From Jeotgalibacillus terrae (GTDB taxonomy: Bacteria > Bacillota > Bacilli > Bacillales > Jeotgalibacillaceae): 64,000 nucleotides of DNA. The DNA lies in the NCBI RefSeq assembly GCF_016908195.1, contig NZ_JAFBDK010000012.1, positions 1 through 64,000 of the forward strand. The letters are read 5' to 3'. Within the stretch, counting starts at the first letter, position 1. The number at the start of each line of letters is the position of its first letter. The notes under the pieces were generated by a model. That model did no database searches. It had not been told where the DNA came from and saw only the letters and a program-made list of their open reading frames with translations. Positions 1 through 8,857 of the stretch are shown here, piece by piece. Position numbers and translations under genes: made by a program.

Positions 1-30
1 GTATGGCCAGTCGTCCTTTTAGACACAAAA

Positions 31-91
31 ATGCCCCCTTCATAGTAGTAGAGAATTTTTATTATTTCTCTGTCTACTATGGAGGGAGCAT
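31..91. repeat. Long imperfect palindrome (hairpin)
   Basis: A left arm at 31-55 pairs with a right arm at 66-91, giving about 25 bp with a few mismatches and a 10-nt AT loop. On the minus strand the stem is followed by TTTTTGTG, so it could terminate minus-strand transcription. On the plus strand the nearest T-run (about 110-118) lies too far away. It may instead be the end of the gene left of the window (codY in many relatives) or a dispersed repeat. Function is not established. Confidence 0.6.
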
Positions 92-187
92 ATCAGTGTG
101 TATCGGTTCTTTTTTTGTTTGTATATATATTTGTCCAAAATGTGAAAAATGTCGTAAAAAGACAGAAAATTAAGAGGATAAATATGG

Positions 188-262
188 ATGAAACGTTTCA
201 AAATGATAACGTCTCAAAAAGGCTTTGTAATAGACATTCCAGTTTTTGTAGACGATAAATAA
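188..262 (+). CDS. Candidate 24-aa small ORF, function unknown
   Basis: ATG at 188 follows AGAGGA (173-178) at a spacing of 9 and encodes a 24-residue peptide with a basic start (MKRFK) and an acidic end (VDDK), ending in TAA. A second ATG at 184 opens an overlapping 24-codon frame that looks less protein-like. I recognise no family. It could be a leader peptide, a degenerate gene end, or chance in AT-rich DNA. Confidence 0.2.
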   Translation: MKRFKMITSQKGFVIDIPVFVDDK

Positions 263-360
263 AAAACATTTGTTCTAAAATTTAAACTGATACAAAAGAA
301 CTGTTTATTAAAAATAGATCTTTATAACTATAAAACTTTACCAATAAAGTGTAGACTATC

Positions 361-375
361 AATGGTCCTACCATT
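361..375. promoter_or_regulatory. Dyad AATGGT-N3-ACCATT upstream of flgB
   Basis: This is a perfect 6-bp inverted repeat with a 3-nt centre. It lies 9 nt upstream of TATAAG (385-390), where the -35 element of a promoter using that -10 would fall. No TTGACA-like -35 is present there. An activator or repressor site at the fla/che promoter is an inference. Confidence 0.35.
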
Positions 376-400
376 AAAATGATGTATAAGTGATTTTTTA

Positions 401-415
401 TATTGTCTGAAAATT
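401..415. promoter_or_regulatory. CodY box upstream of fla/che operon
   Basis: TATTGTCTGAAAATT differs from the CodY consensus AATTTTCWGAAAATT at two positions. It lies about 38 nt upstream of flgB and just downstream of a possible -10 (TATAAG, 385-390). CodY is known to repress the fla/che promoter of B. subtilis when nutrients are plentiful, so a repression site here fits. The promoter itself is not clear by eye. Confidence 0.6.
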
Positions 416-453
416 AATCAAGATGTCGAAATACAAGGAATTGAGGTGTATTT

Positions 454-849
454 ATGGACTTGTTTTCCGGAACGATCAGTTCTCTTGAGAGAGGGCTGGA
501 CTATTCTGCAGTTAAGCAAAAAGTCATTGCAAATAATGTGGCGAATGTTGACACACCAGGCTATAAGTCTAAAGACGTAAGCTTCCACGCAATGTTACAG
601 AATGAAATGAAACTGTCATCAAACCAATCGCAGAAAAATCCGCTGCATTTTGATCTGTCGAATCAGGATAGCGGTGGCACGAATATAAGCAGTCGTCCAT
701 ACAGTGTCAGAGAAAACGGAAATGGCGTAGATATGGATAAAGAAATGGCGGATCTTGCTACAAATCAGATCTACTATAATTCACTGATATCAAGGATCAG
801 CGGCAAATTCGGATCTCTGAACAGTGTAATCAGAGGAGGCGGACAGTAA
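454..849 (+). CDS. flgB: Flagellar basal-body rod protein FlgB
   Basis: This 131-residue proximal rod protein is assembled outside the membrane between the MS ring and the distal rod. The N-terminal rod motif is visible around residues 27-41 (ANNVANVDTPGYKS), and the C-terminal coiled helix carries NQIYYNSLISRIS. Length matches the family. It is the first gene of the operon, with GAGGTG ahead of the ATG. Its stop overlaps the start of flgC by one base. A CodY box lies upstream. Confidence 0.97.
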   Translation: MDLFSGTISSLERGLDYSAVKQKVIANNVANVDTPGYKSKDVSFHAMLQNEMKLSSNQSQKNPLHFDLSNQDSGGTNISSRPYSVRENGNGVDMDKEMADLATNQIYYNSLISRISGKFGSLNSVIRGGGQ

Positions 850-1307
850 TGACAATGTTTCATTCAATGAATACAACTGCATCAGCTTTAACGACACAGC
901 GTCTCAGAATGGATGTTATTTCATCTAATATGGCAAACATTGATACGACCAGAGCAACGCTTGAAAATGGCGAATGGCAGCCTTATAAGAGGAAATCTGT
1001 CGTATTAAAGCCTCAGGGCGATCACTTCTCATCATTTTTAAATACAGCGATGAACAGACCTTCTAACGCCGGAGAAGGTGTGACTGTGTCCAGAATTATT
1101 GAGGATAACGACACACCGGGTGAACTTTTGTACGATCCTGAGCATCCTGATGCAAATGAAGAAGGATACGTGGAAATGCCGAATGTGGATCCGCTGCGTG
1201 AGATGGTGGATCTAATGTCAGCTACACGGTCTTATGAAGGAAATGTAACAGTTTTTAATGCGAATAAATCCATGATGATGCAGGCGCTGCAGATTGGACG
1301 ATCTTAA
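849..1307 (+). CDS. flgC: Flagellar basal-body rod protein FlgC
   Basis: A 152-residue rod subunit that stacks with FlgB. The N-terminal MTMFHSMNTTASALT and the rod motif SSNMANIDTTRA match Bacillus FlgC, and the C-terminal RSYEGNVTVFNANKSMM is the usual axial helix. The start at 849 (ATG sharing the A of the flgB TAA) is chosen because it aligns with the known FlgC N-terminus; an in-frame ATG lies at 855. Translation is probably coupled to flgB. Confidence 0.97.
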   Translation: MTMFHSMNTTASALTTQRLRMDVISSNMANIDTTRATLENGEWQPYKRKSVVLKPQGDHFSSFLNTAMNRPSNAGEGVTVSRIIEDNDTPGELLYDPEHPDANEEGYVEMPNVDPLREMVDLMSATRSYEGNVTVFNANKSMMMQALQIGRS

Positions 1308-1329
1308 AACCTGAGAGGAAGATGAACTT

Positions 1330-1641
1330 TTGGCTATTCAACAGATCAATACGGCGGGGTTAAATTTATTAAGTCCGTCAGTTCCACAAAACTCAACAAA
1401 AATTTCTCCTTATAATGCTCAGCAGAATTTTGCTGCAATGTTAAAGGATTCTATTAATGAAGTAAATGCTGCACAAATTGAAAGTGATAAAATGACGACC
1501 CGGATGATCAACGGTGAAGACGTTGAACTTCATGATGTCATGATCGCTTCACAAAAAGCATCTGTATCTCTCAACCTGACAATGGAGATGAGAAACAAAG
1601 CAGTAGAAGCGTATCAGGAAATTATGAGAATGCCAGTATAA
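1330..1641 (+). CDS. fliE: Flagellar hook-basal body protein FliE
   Basis: A 103-residue adaptor that joins the MS ring (FliF) to the rod (FlgB). The C-terminal half carries the family signature NGEDVELHDVMIASQKASV and ends in AYQEIMRMPV. It starts with TTG at 1330, placed 9 nt after GAGAGGAA (1313-1320). It lies between flgC and fliF as in other Bacillales. Confidence 0.96.
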   Translation: MAIQQINTAGLNLLSPSVPQNSTKISPYNAQQNFAAMLKDSINEVNAAQIESDKMTTRMINGEDVELHDVMIASQKASVSLNLTMEMRNKAVEAYQEIMRMPV

Positions 1642-1677
1642 CAAAGCAGATTTTCAATGTGAGACCGGAGGATTGTC

Positions 1678-3270
1678 ATGAACGAGAGATTTAATCAGAT
1701 TTTTTCGAGAGTTAAGACATTCACCGGCACTAGAACTAAAAAACAGTGGGCTTTGTTTGGCGGACTTGCAGCACTTATCATCTTAATAATTGTCTTTACA
1801 GCAATATTCACAACGAGACAGACGTTAGTGCCACTGTATAGTAACCTAACACCTTCAGAAACCGGAATGATTAAAGAAACACTTGATGGCAGAGGAATCC
1901 CTTCAGAAATAACAGAAGGCGGGACAGCCATTCTAGTACCCGAAGAGCAGGCGGAAAACTTAATGGTTGAACTGGCTGCTGAGGGAATTCCGAATACAGG
2001 GAATATAGATTACTCGTTTTTTAGTGATAATGCCGGTTTTGGTATGACAGATAATGAGTTTAAAGTCATGCATGTGGATGCAATGCAGACGGAAATAGCG
2101 ACACTGCTGAAAAGTATTGATGGTGTACAGGACGCAACAGTGATGATCACAATTCCTGAACAGGGCGTATTTTTGAATGATAACCCAGAACAATCTTCAG
2201 CTTCTGTTGTGTTGAATACACAACCTGGTTATCAGTTTGATGAAGGACAGGTTCAGTCGCTTTACCATCTTGTTTCAAAAAGCGTACCGGACCTTCCTAC
2301 TGAAAATATCGTTATTATGAATCAGTTTTTTGAGTACTTTGATATGAAGGATCAGAATTCATCACTTGCCGGTGTGAACCTGACAGATCAGATGGCACTT
2401 CAGCAGACGATAGAAAGAGATCTGCAGCGCCAGGTACAGATGATGCTTGGTTCACTTGTTGGTCAGGATAAAGTAGTTGTGAGTGTCTCAACTGATATTG
2501 ATTTTGACCAGGAAAACCGTGAAGTGAATGAAGTTACCCCTGTAGATGAAGAAAATATGGAAGGCATTGAAGTCAGTGCAAGACGGATTAATGAAACGTT
2601 TGAAGGCACTGACGCAGCAGGCGGTGTACCTGAAGGCGAAGACCCTGCTGACAACCTGACAGGCTTTGTAGAAGGTGCCGGGGGCAACGGTGATTATGAA
2701 CGTGAAGAAGAAACTGTAAATTATGAAGTAAACAGAATCAGAAGAGAAATCGTTGAGAGTCCGTACCGGATTCGTGACATTGGGTTCCAGGTAATGGTGG
2801 AACCGCCAAACCCTGATGATCCTGCATCACTTCCACCACAGACTGTAGCTGATATAGAAACGATGCTTGAAACGATTATCAGCACGTCTTTAGATGCAGA
2901 TGTTTCAGCTGAACTGACGCCGGAAGAAATTGCAGATAAAGTGTTTGTTTCTGCACAGACGTTAAATGGCAGAGCGGACTTTGCTGAAGCAGAACCTACT
3001 CCTGTCATTCCATTATGGGCATATATCCTAGGAGGAGTACTGCTACTTGTAATTATCGGTCTGATCTTCTTCATTGTTCGTTCACGCAGACAGCAGGAAG
3101 TGATTGAAGAAGAAATGTTTGCTGAGGTACAGGAACCAATTGATGTGCCGGATGTGAATGATGAAAAAGAAACAGAAGGAACGCTGAAAAGAAAGCAGCT
3201 TGAAAAAATGGCGAAAGAAAAGCCTGAAGAGTTTGCTAAGCTGCTCAGATCCTGGATTGCAGATGAATAG
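1678..3270 (+). CDS. fliF: Flagellar MS-ring protein FliF
   Basis: A 530-residue membrane protein that forms the MS ring, the base on which the motor and export gate assemble. It has a first transmembrane helix at about residues 25-46, a YscJ/FliF periplasmic-type domain (LVPLYSNLTPSE...), and a second helix at about 444-468 (PLWAYILGGVLLLVIIGL). The cytoplasmic tail, which binds FliG, ends in RKQLEKMAKEKPEEFAKLLR and a terminal SWIADE. The start has GGAGG just upstream. Confidence 0.98.
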   Translation: MNERFNQIFSRVKTFTGTRTKKQWALFGGLAALIILIIVFTAIFTTRQTLVPLYSNLTPSETGMIKETLDGRGIPSEITEGGTAILVPEEQAENLMVELAAEGIPNTGNIDYSFFSDNAGFGMTDNEFKVMHVDAMQTEIATLLKSIDGVQDATVMITIPEQGVFLNDNPEQSSASVVLNTQPGYQFDEGQVQSLYHLVSKSVPDLPTENIVIMNQFFEYFDMKDQNSSLAGVNLTDQMALQQTIERDLQRQVQMMLGSLVGQDKVVVSVSTDIDFDQENREVNEVTPVDEENMEGIEVSARRINETFEGTDAAGGVPEGEDPADNLTGFVEGAGGNGDYEREEETVNYEVNRIRREIVESPYRIRDIGFQVMVEPPNPDDPASLPPQTVADIETMLETIISTSLDADVSAELTPEEIADKVFVSAQTLNGRADFAEAEPTPVIPLWAYILGGVLLLVIIGLIFFIVRSRRQQEVIEEEMFAEVQEPIDVPDVNDEKETEGTLKRKQLEKMAKEKPEEFAKLLRSWIADE

Positions 3271-3281
3271 GAGTGTTATAG

Positions 3282-4295
3282 GTGGCTAGAAGAGAAAAAG
3301 AATTAACCGGGAAACAAAAAGCAGCGATCCTGCTCATCTCCCTCGGCCCTGATGTAGCATCTTCTGTTTATAAACATCTGGATGAGGAAGAAATTGAGCG
3401 ACTGACGCTGGAAATATCTGGTGTGAAAAAGGTAGAATCAGAAGTTAAGGAAGATATTTTAGAAGAATTTCATAATATTGCACTAGCGCAGGATTATATC
3501 TCTCAGGGCGGAATAGGTTATGCAAAGTCAGTGCTTGAGAAGGCATTGGGTGCTGACCAGGCTAGTGCAGTCATAAATAGACTGACGTCTTCGCTGCAGG
3601 TAAGACCGTTTGACTTCGCTAAGCGTGCTGATCCGATGCAAATCTTTAACTTTATTCAAAATGAGCATCCACAGACGATTGCCCTGATCTTATCGTACCT
3701 GAATCCGCAGCAGGCAGGTCAGATTCTCTCTAACCTGCCACAGGATGTACAGGCAGATATTGCAAAAAGAATTGCAATGATGGACAGTACAAGCCCTGAA
3801 GTGATCAGTGAAATTGAATCTGTACTGGAAAGAAAGCTCTCAAGTACAGTGCAGCAGGATCATACTGAAACGGGTGGAATAGAATCAGTCGTTGAAGTGC
3901 TGAACGGCGTTGACCGCGCAACAGAGAAGACAATTCTCGATTCACTTGAAATTCAGGACCCTGAACTTGCTGAAGAGATTAAAAAGAGAATGTTTGTATT
4001 TGAAGACATTGTTACACTCGATAACCGCTCTATCCAGCGTGTCATCAGAGACTGTGAAAATGAGGATCTGCTTCTTGCAATGAAGGTATCTGCAGATGAT
4101 GTGAAAGATGTCTTGTTCAGAAACATGTCACAGCGTATGGCAGAGAACTTTAAAGAAGAGATGGAGTATATGGGACCTGTCAGACTGCGTGACGTTGAAG
4201 AAGCACAAAGCAGAATTGTTGCTGTGATCAGAAGACTTGAAGAATCAGGAGAAATTATTGTTGCCCGCGGCGGGGGAGATGATGTGATTGTCTAG
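3282..4295 (+). CDS. fliG: Flagellar motor switch protein FliG
   Basis: A 337-residue rotor protein on the cytoplasmic face of FliF that transmits torque from the stator. The N-terminus is MARREKELTGKQKAAILL. The middle-domain EHPQTIA motif and the C-terminal charged torque helix (about residues 270-300) are present. It starts with GTG at 3282, 8 nt after AGGAG. The 3' end overlaps fliH by 8 nt. Confidence 0.98.
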   Translation: MARREKELTGKQKAAILLISLGPDVASSVYKHLDEEEIERLTLEISGVKKVESEVKEDILEEFHNIALAQDYISQGGIGYAKSVLEKALGADQASAVINRLTSSLQVRPFDFAKRADPMQIFNFIQNEHPQTIALILSYLNPQQAGQILSNLPQDVQADIAKRIAMMDSTSPEVISEIESVLERKLSSTVQQDHTETGGIESVVEVLNGVDRATEKTILDSLEIQDPELAEEIKKRMFVFEDIVTLDNRSIQRVIRDCENEDLLLAMKVSADDVKDVLFRNMSQRMAENFKEEMEYMGPVRLRDVEEAQSRIVAVIRRLEESGEIIVARGGGDDVIV

Positions 4296-5061
4296 AATCA
4301 TAAAATCCGGTTTTGTCGGAGAAGTACAGGCTGCAGGTAAAGCCATTCCATTCAGACAGATCAATCCTGATATCACGCATTCAGATGATACTTTGTCCTG
4401 GACAGTCGAACAGGCAAGACGTGAATCGAATCGTCTTGTAATGGATGCAAGCGACCAGGCGCAAAAGCTGCTCGAAGATGTACACCAACAGACAGAGGAG
4501 ATGCTTGCATCCATCGATCAGAAAAAAGAACAGTGGGCACAAGAGAAAGAACAGCTGCAAAAGCAGGCTTATGAAGAAGCTTTTGCTCAAGGCTATGAGG
4601 AAGGACGTAACAAGGGATACGATGACGTTTCTCACCTGATTGCAGAAGCACAGGAGGTCGTCGCATCAGCTAAAGGTACGCTGCAGGCTCATCTCGAAGA
4701 AAATGAATTAGTAATTTTGGAACTAGCTATGAGAGCGGCTGAGAAAATCCTGTCCCAAAAGCTTGAAGAATCACCTGAGAGTTTTCTTCCGATTGTAAAA
4801 AAAGGTGTGAAAGAAGCGCGTGAGATGAAAGAAGTGAAAATCTATACAGCAGTTCAGCAATTTTCATTTCTTCAGGAGGAAAGAGATGAACTGCTCGCTA
4901 TTTTCCCGACTGATGTCAAGCTCTACATCTACCCTGAAGAAGAACTTGAACCGTATAAGTGCTTTATTGAAACGGCTAACGGACGGATCGATATCAGTAT
5001 CGATACCCAGCTGACCGAACTGAAAGCCGGACTTTCTGAGATACTGGGGAGTATGAAATGA
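4288..5061 (+). CDS. fliH: Flagellar assembly protein FliH
   Basis: A 257-residue regulator and stator of the FliI export ATPase, connecting it to the C-ring. A long charged coiled-coil region (about residues 40-130, QEL/QKKEQWAQEKEQLQK-like) precedes a globular C-terminal domain with the FliH/YscL pattern (LELAMRAAEKILSQKL). It starts with TTG at 4288, 9 nt after GGGGGAG (4272-4278) and inside the end of fliG. Its stop overlaps the fliI ATG. Confidence 0.93.
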   Translation: MSRIIKSGFVGEVQAAGKAIPFRQINPDITHSDDTLSWTVEQARRESNRLVMDASDQAQKLLEDVHQQTEEMLASIDQKKEQWAQEKEQLQKQAYEEAFAQGYEEGRNKGYDDVSHLIAEAQEVVASAKGTLQAHLEENELVILELAMRAAEKILSQKLEESPESFLPIVKKGVKEAREMKEVKIYTAVQQFSFLQEERDELLAIFPTDVKLYIYPEEELEPYKCFIETANGRIDISIDTQLTELKAGLSEILGSMK

Positions 5062-6389
5062 AAGCAGCAGAACTGATTCAGCATATATCATCTATTAAAA
5101 CAGTCCGTCATTACGGCAAGGTTAAGAGAGTCATCGGATTAATGATCGAGTCACAGGGACCTGAAAGCTCAATAGGAGAAGTTTGTTACATACATGTACA
5201 TTCAAGTGCAAGAAAACAGACAATCCGGATTAAAGCTGAAGTAGTAGGGTTTAAAGACGAAATGGTCGTGCTGATGCCTTTTACACACGTTCAGGATATT
5301 GCCCCCGGCTGTATTGTTGAAGCGAGCGGGAAACCACTTGAGATCAGTGTGGGAGAAGCACTGATCGGCAAAATTGTAGATCCGATGGGATATCCGATCG
5401 ATGACAGCGTGCTTCCTGCAGGAATGAGACAGGTGGCGACAGAACAGGAACCGCCTAACCCGCTTACAAGACCGCCAATAGATGAAATTATGGAGGTCGG
5501 TGTGAAGGCAATTGACGGGATGCTCACTGTAGGAAAAGGTCAGAGAGTCGGAATCTTTGCAGGAAGCGGTGTCGGGAAAAGTACGCTGCTGGGTATGATT
5601 GCAAGGAATACTGAAGCGGACCTGAATGTGATTGCCCTGATCGGAGAGCGTGGGCGTGAAGTAAGAGAGTTCATCGAGCGGGATCTCGGTCCTGAAGGTG
5701 CAAAGAAAAGTATTATTATCGCTGCAACTTCCGACCAGCCGGCACTGATGAGAATCAAAGGAGCGCTGACGGCGACTGCAATTGCTGAATATTTCAGGGA
5801 CCGCGGACTGAATGTCATGCTGATGATGGATTCCGTTACCCGCGTTGCAATGGCTCAGCGAGAAATCGGACTTGCAGTCGGAGAACCGCCTGCAACGAAA
5901 GGTTATACGCCTTCTGTATTCGGTCTATTGCCTAAGCTGCTTGAACGGACTGGCACAAACGAGCACGGCAGTATTACAGCTTTCTATACTGTACTCGTTG
6001 ATGGTGACGATATGAATGAACCGATTGCCGATACAGTAAGAGGAATATTAGACGGCCATATCGTACTGGACCGCACAATTGCCAACAAAGGTCACTATCC
6101 GGCAATTAATGTGTTAAAAAGCGTCAGCCGTCTGATGAATCACCTTGTAGATAAAAAACATCTGAAAGCCGCTGAGAAAATGCGTGACATGATGAGTACG
6201 TATGAGCAGGCTGAAGATCTGATTAATATCGGGGCATACAAAAAAGGTTCTTCAAAAGAAATCGATGAAGCAATCAGATATCAGCCGGTGATCAAAAAGT
6301 TTTTGAAACAGTCAACTGATGAAAAAATACAGCTGTCTGATACAGCAGGGCAGTTAATCCAGTTATCAGAAAAAGGCGAGGGATCTTAA
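5058..6389 (+). CDS. fliI: Flagellum-specific export ATPase FliI
   Basis: A 443-residue F1-beta-like ATPase that powers entry of rod, hook and filament proteins into the type III export channel. Walker A is GSGVGKSTL (about residues 172-180), Walker B is LMMDSVTR, and the region QREIGLAVGEPPATKGY is typical of FliI. It starts by ATGA overlap with fliH, which suggests coupled expression of the FliH-FliI complex. Confidence 0.98.
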   Translation: MKAAELIQHISSIKTVRHYGKVKRVIGLMIESQGPESSIGEVCYIHVHSSARKQTIRIKAEVVGFKDEMVVLMPFTHVQDIAPGCIVEASGKPLEISVGEALIGKIVDPMGYPIDDSVLPAGMRQVATEQEPPNPLTRPPIDEIMEVGVKAIDGMLTVGKGQRVGIFAGSGVGKSTLLGMIARNTEADLNVIALIGERGREVREFIERDLGPEGAKKSIIIAATSDQPALMRIKGALTATAIAEYFRDRGLNVMLMMDSVTRVAMAQREIGLAVGEPPATKGYTPSVFGLLPKLLERTGTNEHGSITAFYTVLVDGDDMNEPIADTVRGILDGHIVLDRTIANKGHYPAINVLKSVSRLMNHLVDKKHLKAAEKMRDMMSTYEQAEDLINIGAYKKGSSKEIDEAIRYQPVIKKFLKQSTDEKIQLSDTAGQLIQLSEKGEGS

Positions 6390-6836
6390 ATGGCTTATCA
6401 ATATCGATTTGAACGCGTGCTGACAGTAAGAGAGAGAGAAAAACAGGAAGCTGAAGACCGTTATAGGGATTCAGTTGATTCTTTTGAAAAAATGGCTCAA
6501 AAATTATATGAGCTGTTAAAAAAGAAAGAATTAATGGAAGAATCCCAGACGAACCAGATCCAGACCGGCATACCGGTACAATCACTCAGACATGGTCAGC
6601 AGTTTCTAACCAATATTGAAAAGAGCATCTCTTACCAGCAAAAGCTGGTGGTGGACGCGCGTACCAATATGCAGCGTCATGAGCACCGGCTGATGGAAAG
6701 AAATATTGAAGTTAAGAAATATGAAAAAATCAGGGAACATGATAAAAAGCGGTTTCTTGCAGAGCAGGAACAGGCTGACAGAGATCAGATGAACGAATTG
6801 TCTATCGCACAGTTTATGAACCGCAGAAACAGGTGA
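6390..6836 (+). CDS. fliJ: Flagellar export chaperone FliJ
   Basis: A 148-residue, almost wholly alpha-helical coiled-coil protein. FliJ is the central stalk of the FliI hexamer and links it to FlhA. The N-terminal YQYRFERVLTVREREKQEAE is typical of the family. It begins directly after the fliI stop codon. Confidence 0.92.
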   Translation: MAYQYRFERVLTVREREKQEAEDRYRDSVDSFEKMAQKLYELLKKKELMEESQTNQIQTGIPVQSLRHGQQFLTNIEKSISYQQKLVVDARTNMQRHEHRLMERNIEVKKYEKIREHDKKRFLAEQEQADRDQMNELSIAQFMNRRNR

Positions 6837-6841
6837 TTTGA

Positions 6842-7450
6842 ATGAAGCAAAAACAGCAAAAGCAATCCATCCGGAGTGAGGCTGAAGAGACAAAGTCACC
6901 CGGTAAGTTCCAGGTGTTTTTTCTGCTGATTTTTGTGCCTTTTCTCTTTCTGATCTTTATAGCGCTTATCGTGTTGTCGATTCTTGATATTAATATATTT
7001 GAAAAAGCAGAAGAAGCTGGTATCGACATTCCTTTTACAGGAGAAGAACAGCCTGCTGAAGAAGCGCCTGCGAACCCTGAAGAAAGAATCGTAAGCCTGC
7101 AGGCACAGATCGAAGAAAAAGAGGTACTGATTTCACGCCTTGAGCAGGAAATGGTCAGTCTAGAAGATGAAAATGACCTGCTGATAGAAGAACAGGAAAG
7201 GCTGCAGACAGAAATTGAACAGCTGCAAAATGAACAGGAATCAGCCGGCAGGGAATTTGCCGAAGTTGTATCGGTTTATGAAGATATGAAAGGCAGTGAA
7301 GCAGCACCGATCATCACCAATCTGAATGATGAAGATGCAATCAGAATCCTGTCAAATCTGTCAGCTGAAAATGTTGCAGAGATCTTTTCAGCCATGACTG
7401 CTGAAGAAGCTGCCCGGTACACTGAACTAATCTCAACGCGTACACAATAA
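6842..7450 (+). CDS. ylxF: YlxF/MotE-type protein (MgtE N-terminal domain)
   Basis: A 202-residue membrane-anchored protein. A basic cytoplasmic start precedes one transmembrane helix (about residues 22-47), an acidic linker, a coiled coil (about 78-140, EEKEVLISRLEQEM...), and a C-terminal MgtE_N-like domain (NLNDEDAIRILSNLSAENVAEIFSAM). The position between fliJ and fliK matches ylxF of B. subtilis. The precise role in the motor or assembly is not settled, though related proteins act as chaperones of stator parts. Confidence 0.85.
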   Translation: MKQKQQKQSIRSEAEETKSPGKFQVFFLLIFVPFLFLIFIALIVLSILDINIFEKAEEAGIDIPFTGEEQPAEEAPANPEERIVSLQAQIEEKEVLISRLEQEMVSLEDENDLLIEEQERLQTEIEQLQNEQESAGREFAEVVSVYEDMKGSEAAPIITNLNDEDAIRILSNLSAENVAEIFSAMTAEEAARYTELISTRTQ

Positions 7451-7474
7451 AACTTGAAAGGAGGTGAAAACGAA

Positions 7475-8854
7475 TTGATCGGAAATCTAACATTACAGGG
7501 TGTACAGGCACCCCAGCAGCTTGGAAGTGTAAAAGAATCATCACTTATGTCAGGCAGTACAGACTTCAGTCAAATCCTTGCAGGACTTGGCGAGAAAATT
7601 CCTGAACTGATTGAAAACAGTGAAGTATCAGGTCTTGAAACAATTTTGAGTCAGCTGAATGGGATAGCACAGTCTGAAGACCTGGCTGAATTCATGACTG
7701 AAGTAAAAGAGCTGTTCCCTGAAATCAAGCAGCTGTTCACACTGTTTTCAGAAGAGGAATTACTTGAGATGACACCGCAGGAACTGATGAGTGCAGCGGG
7801 GATCAGCCCTGAAGTTACTGAAGAGCTTTCTGATGTGTCGGCCGGGGAGATGGTGCAGGCAGTTATTAATCTGTTCGTAAAGCCGATGTCAGAGAAAGCA
7901 GAAAATGTAGAACCTCAGCTGAAAGAATCAAACATTCCGGATCCGGAACAGTTTGTCCGCCAGATTATTGAGCAGCTTCAAATTGTAAAACCTTCAGGTG
8001 AGCAACCTGCTAAAGAAACCAACAGTCAAGTTGCCCAGCCGATTGAAGCTTTAAAGCTACTTGCTTTAGTCAAGGGTCTGACACTGCTTCAGGAAAAACA
8101 GCCTATGCGGAATCAGGAAGTGTTGAAGCAGCAAAACAGTCAGCTTCAGCAGATTTTTGGCAGTATTCAAAAAGTATTTGAAGCAGTAGTTAAAGATATG
8201 AAGAACATCACGCCTGCTGAGCAGAAAGCTGAACAAAAGTCGCCTGAACTGCTTTTACTAAAAAATCGGACTGGTATTCAATTTACCCAGCTAATCGGTG
8301 AAAAAAACCAAAATGCTGATGTTTCTGTTAAACCTGAAACAGTGAAAAACGACCAGCAGATGATTAACCTGCAGTCACTTCAGCTTCAGAGCGCACCGGT
8401 TAAATGGTCGCTCCAGCCTGTAAAACAGCCCGACTCAGCGCAACAGCTGATGGAACAGTTCCAAAACATTATGCAAAAAGCAAAGTTCGGGAAAGTAAAC
8501 GGGACTGAAAAGCTGATGATCAGACTTCAGCCGGAACATCTGGGGACACTCAAAATTGAGCTTCTTCAGAAAGACGGGATGATGACAGCGCGAATTATCG
8601 CTTCAACAGCGGTAGCGAAAGACATGATTGACTCACAGCTTCATCAGCTCAGACAGTCATTTACTTCCCAGCAGCTGCAGGTTGAAAAAATTGAGATCAT
8701 GCAGACTCAGACTGAGACCAGACTTGATAAAGACGGTAAAAACGATCAGCAGACTGATCACCGTGACAGAGAGCACGATCAGCAAAGCGGACAGAATCAG
8801 TCAGAGGATGAACAGACTTCATTCCATGACATATTCTTAAACATTGAGGTGTAA
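7475..8854 (+). CDS. fliK: Flagellar hook-length control protein FliK
   Basis: A 459-residue exported ruler that switches export from hook to filament substrates. The long N-terminal and middle part is Gln-rich and low in conservation. The C-terminal Flg_hook domain (about residues 345-415) shows IRLQPEHLGTLKIELL and HQLRQSFTSQQLQVEKIEI, followed by a hydrophilic tail. TTG at 7475 is chosen because AAAGGAGGTG (7457-7466) lies 8 nt upstream; an earlier TTG at 7454 overlaps that site. Confidence 0.92.
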   Translation: MIGNLTLQGVQAPQQLGSVKESSLMSGSTDFSQILAGLGEKIPELIENSEVSGLETILSQLNGIAQSEDLAEFMTEVKELFPEIKQLFTLFSEEELLEMTPQELMSAAGISPEVTEELSDVSAGEMVQAVINLFVKPMSEKAENVEPQLKESNIPDPEQFVRQIIEQLQIVKPSGEQPAKETNSQVAQPIEALKLLALVKGLTLLQEKQPMRNQEVLKQQNSQLQQIFGSIQKVFEAVVKDMKNITPAEQKAEQKSPELLLLKNRTGIQFTQLIGEKNQNADVSVKPETVKNDQQMINLQSLQLQSAPVKWSLQPVKQPDSAQQLMEQFQNIMQKAKFGKVNGTEKLMIRLQPEHLGTLKIELLQKDGMMTARIIASTAVAKDMIDSQLHQLRQSFTSQQLQVEKIEIMQTQTETRLDKDGKNDQQTDHRDREHDQQSGQNQSEDEQTSFHDIFLNIEV

Positions 8855-8857
8855 ATA

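Noticed and set aside
276-293. SigD-type promoter (TAAA...ACTGATAC) upstream of flgB
   Set aside because: The -10 matches GCCGATAT at only five of eight bases, and no TAAA sits at 14-16 nt upstream of it.
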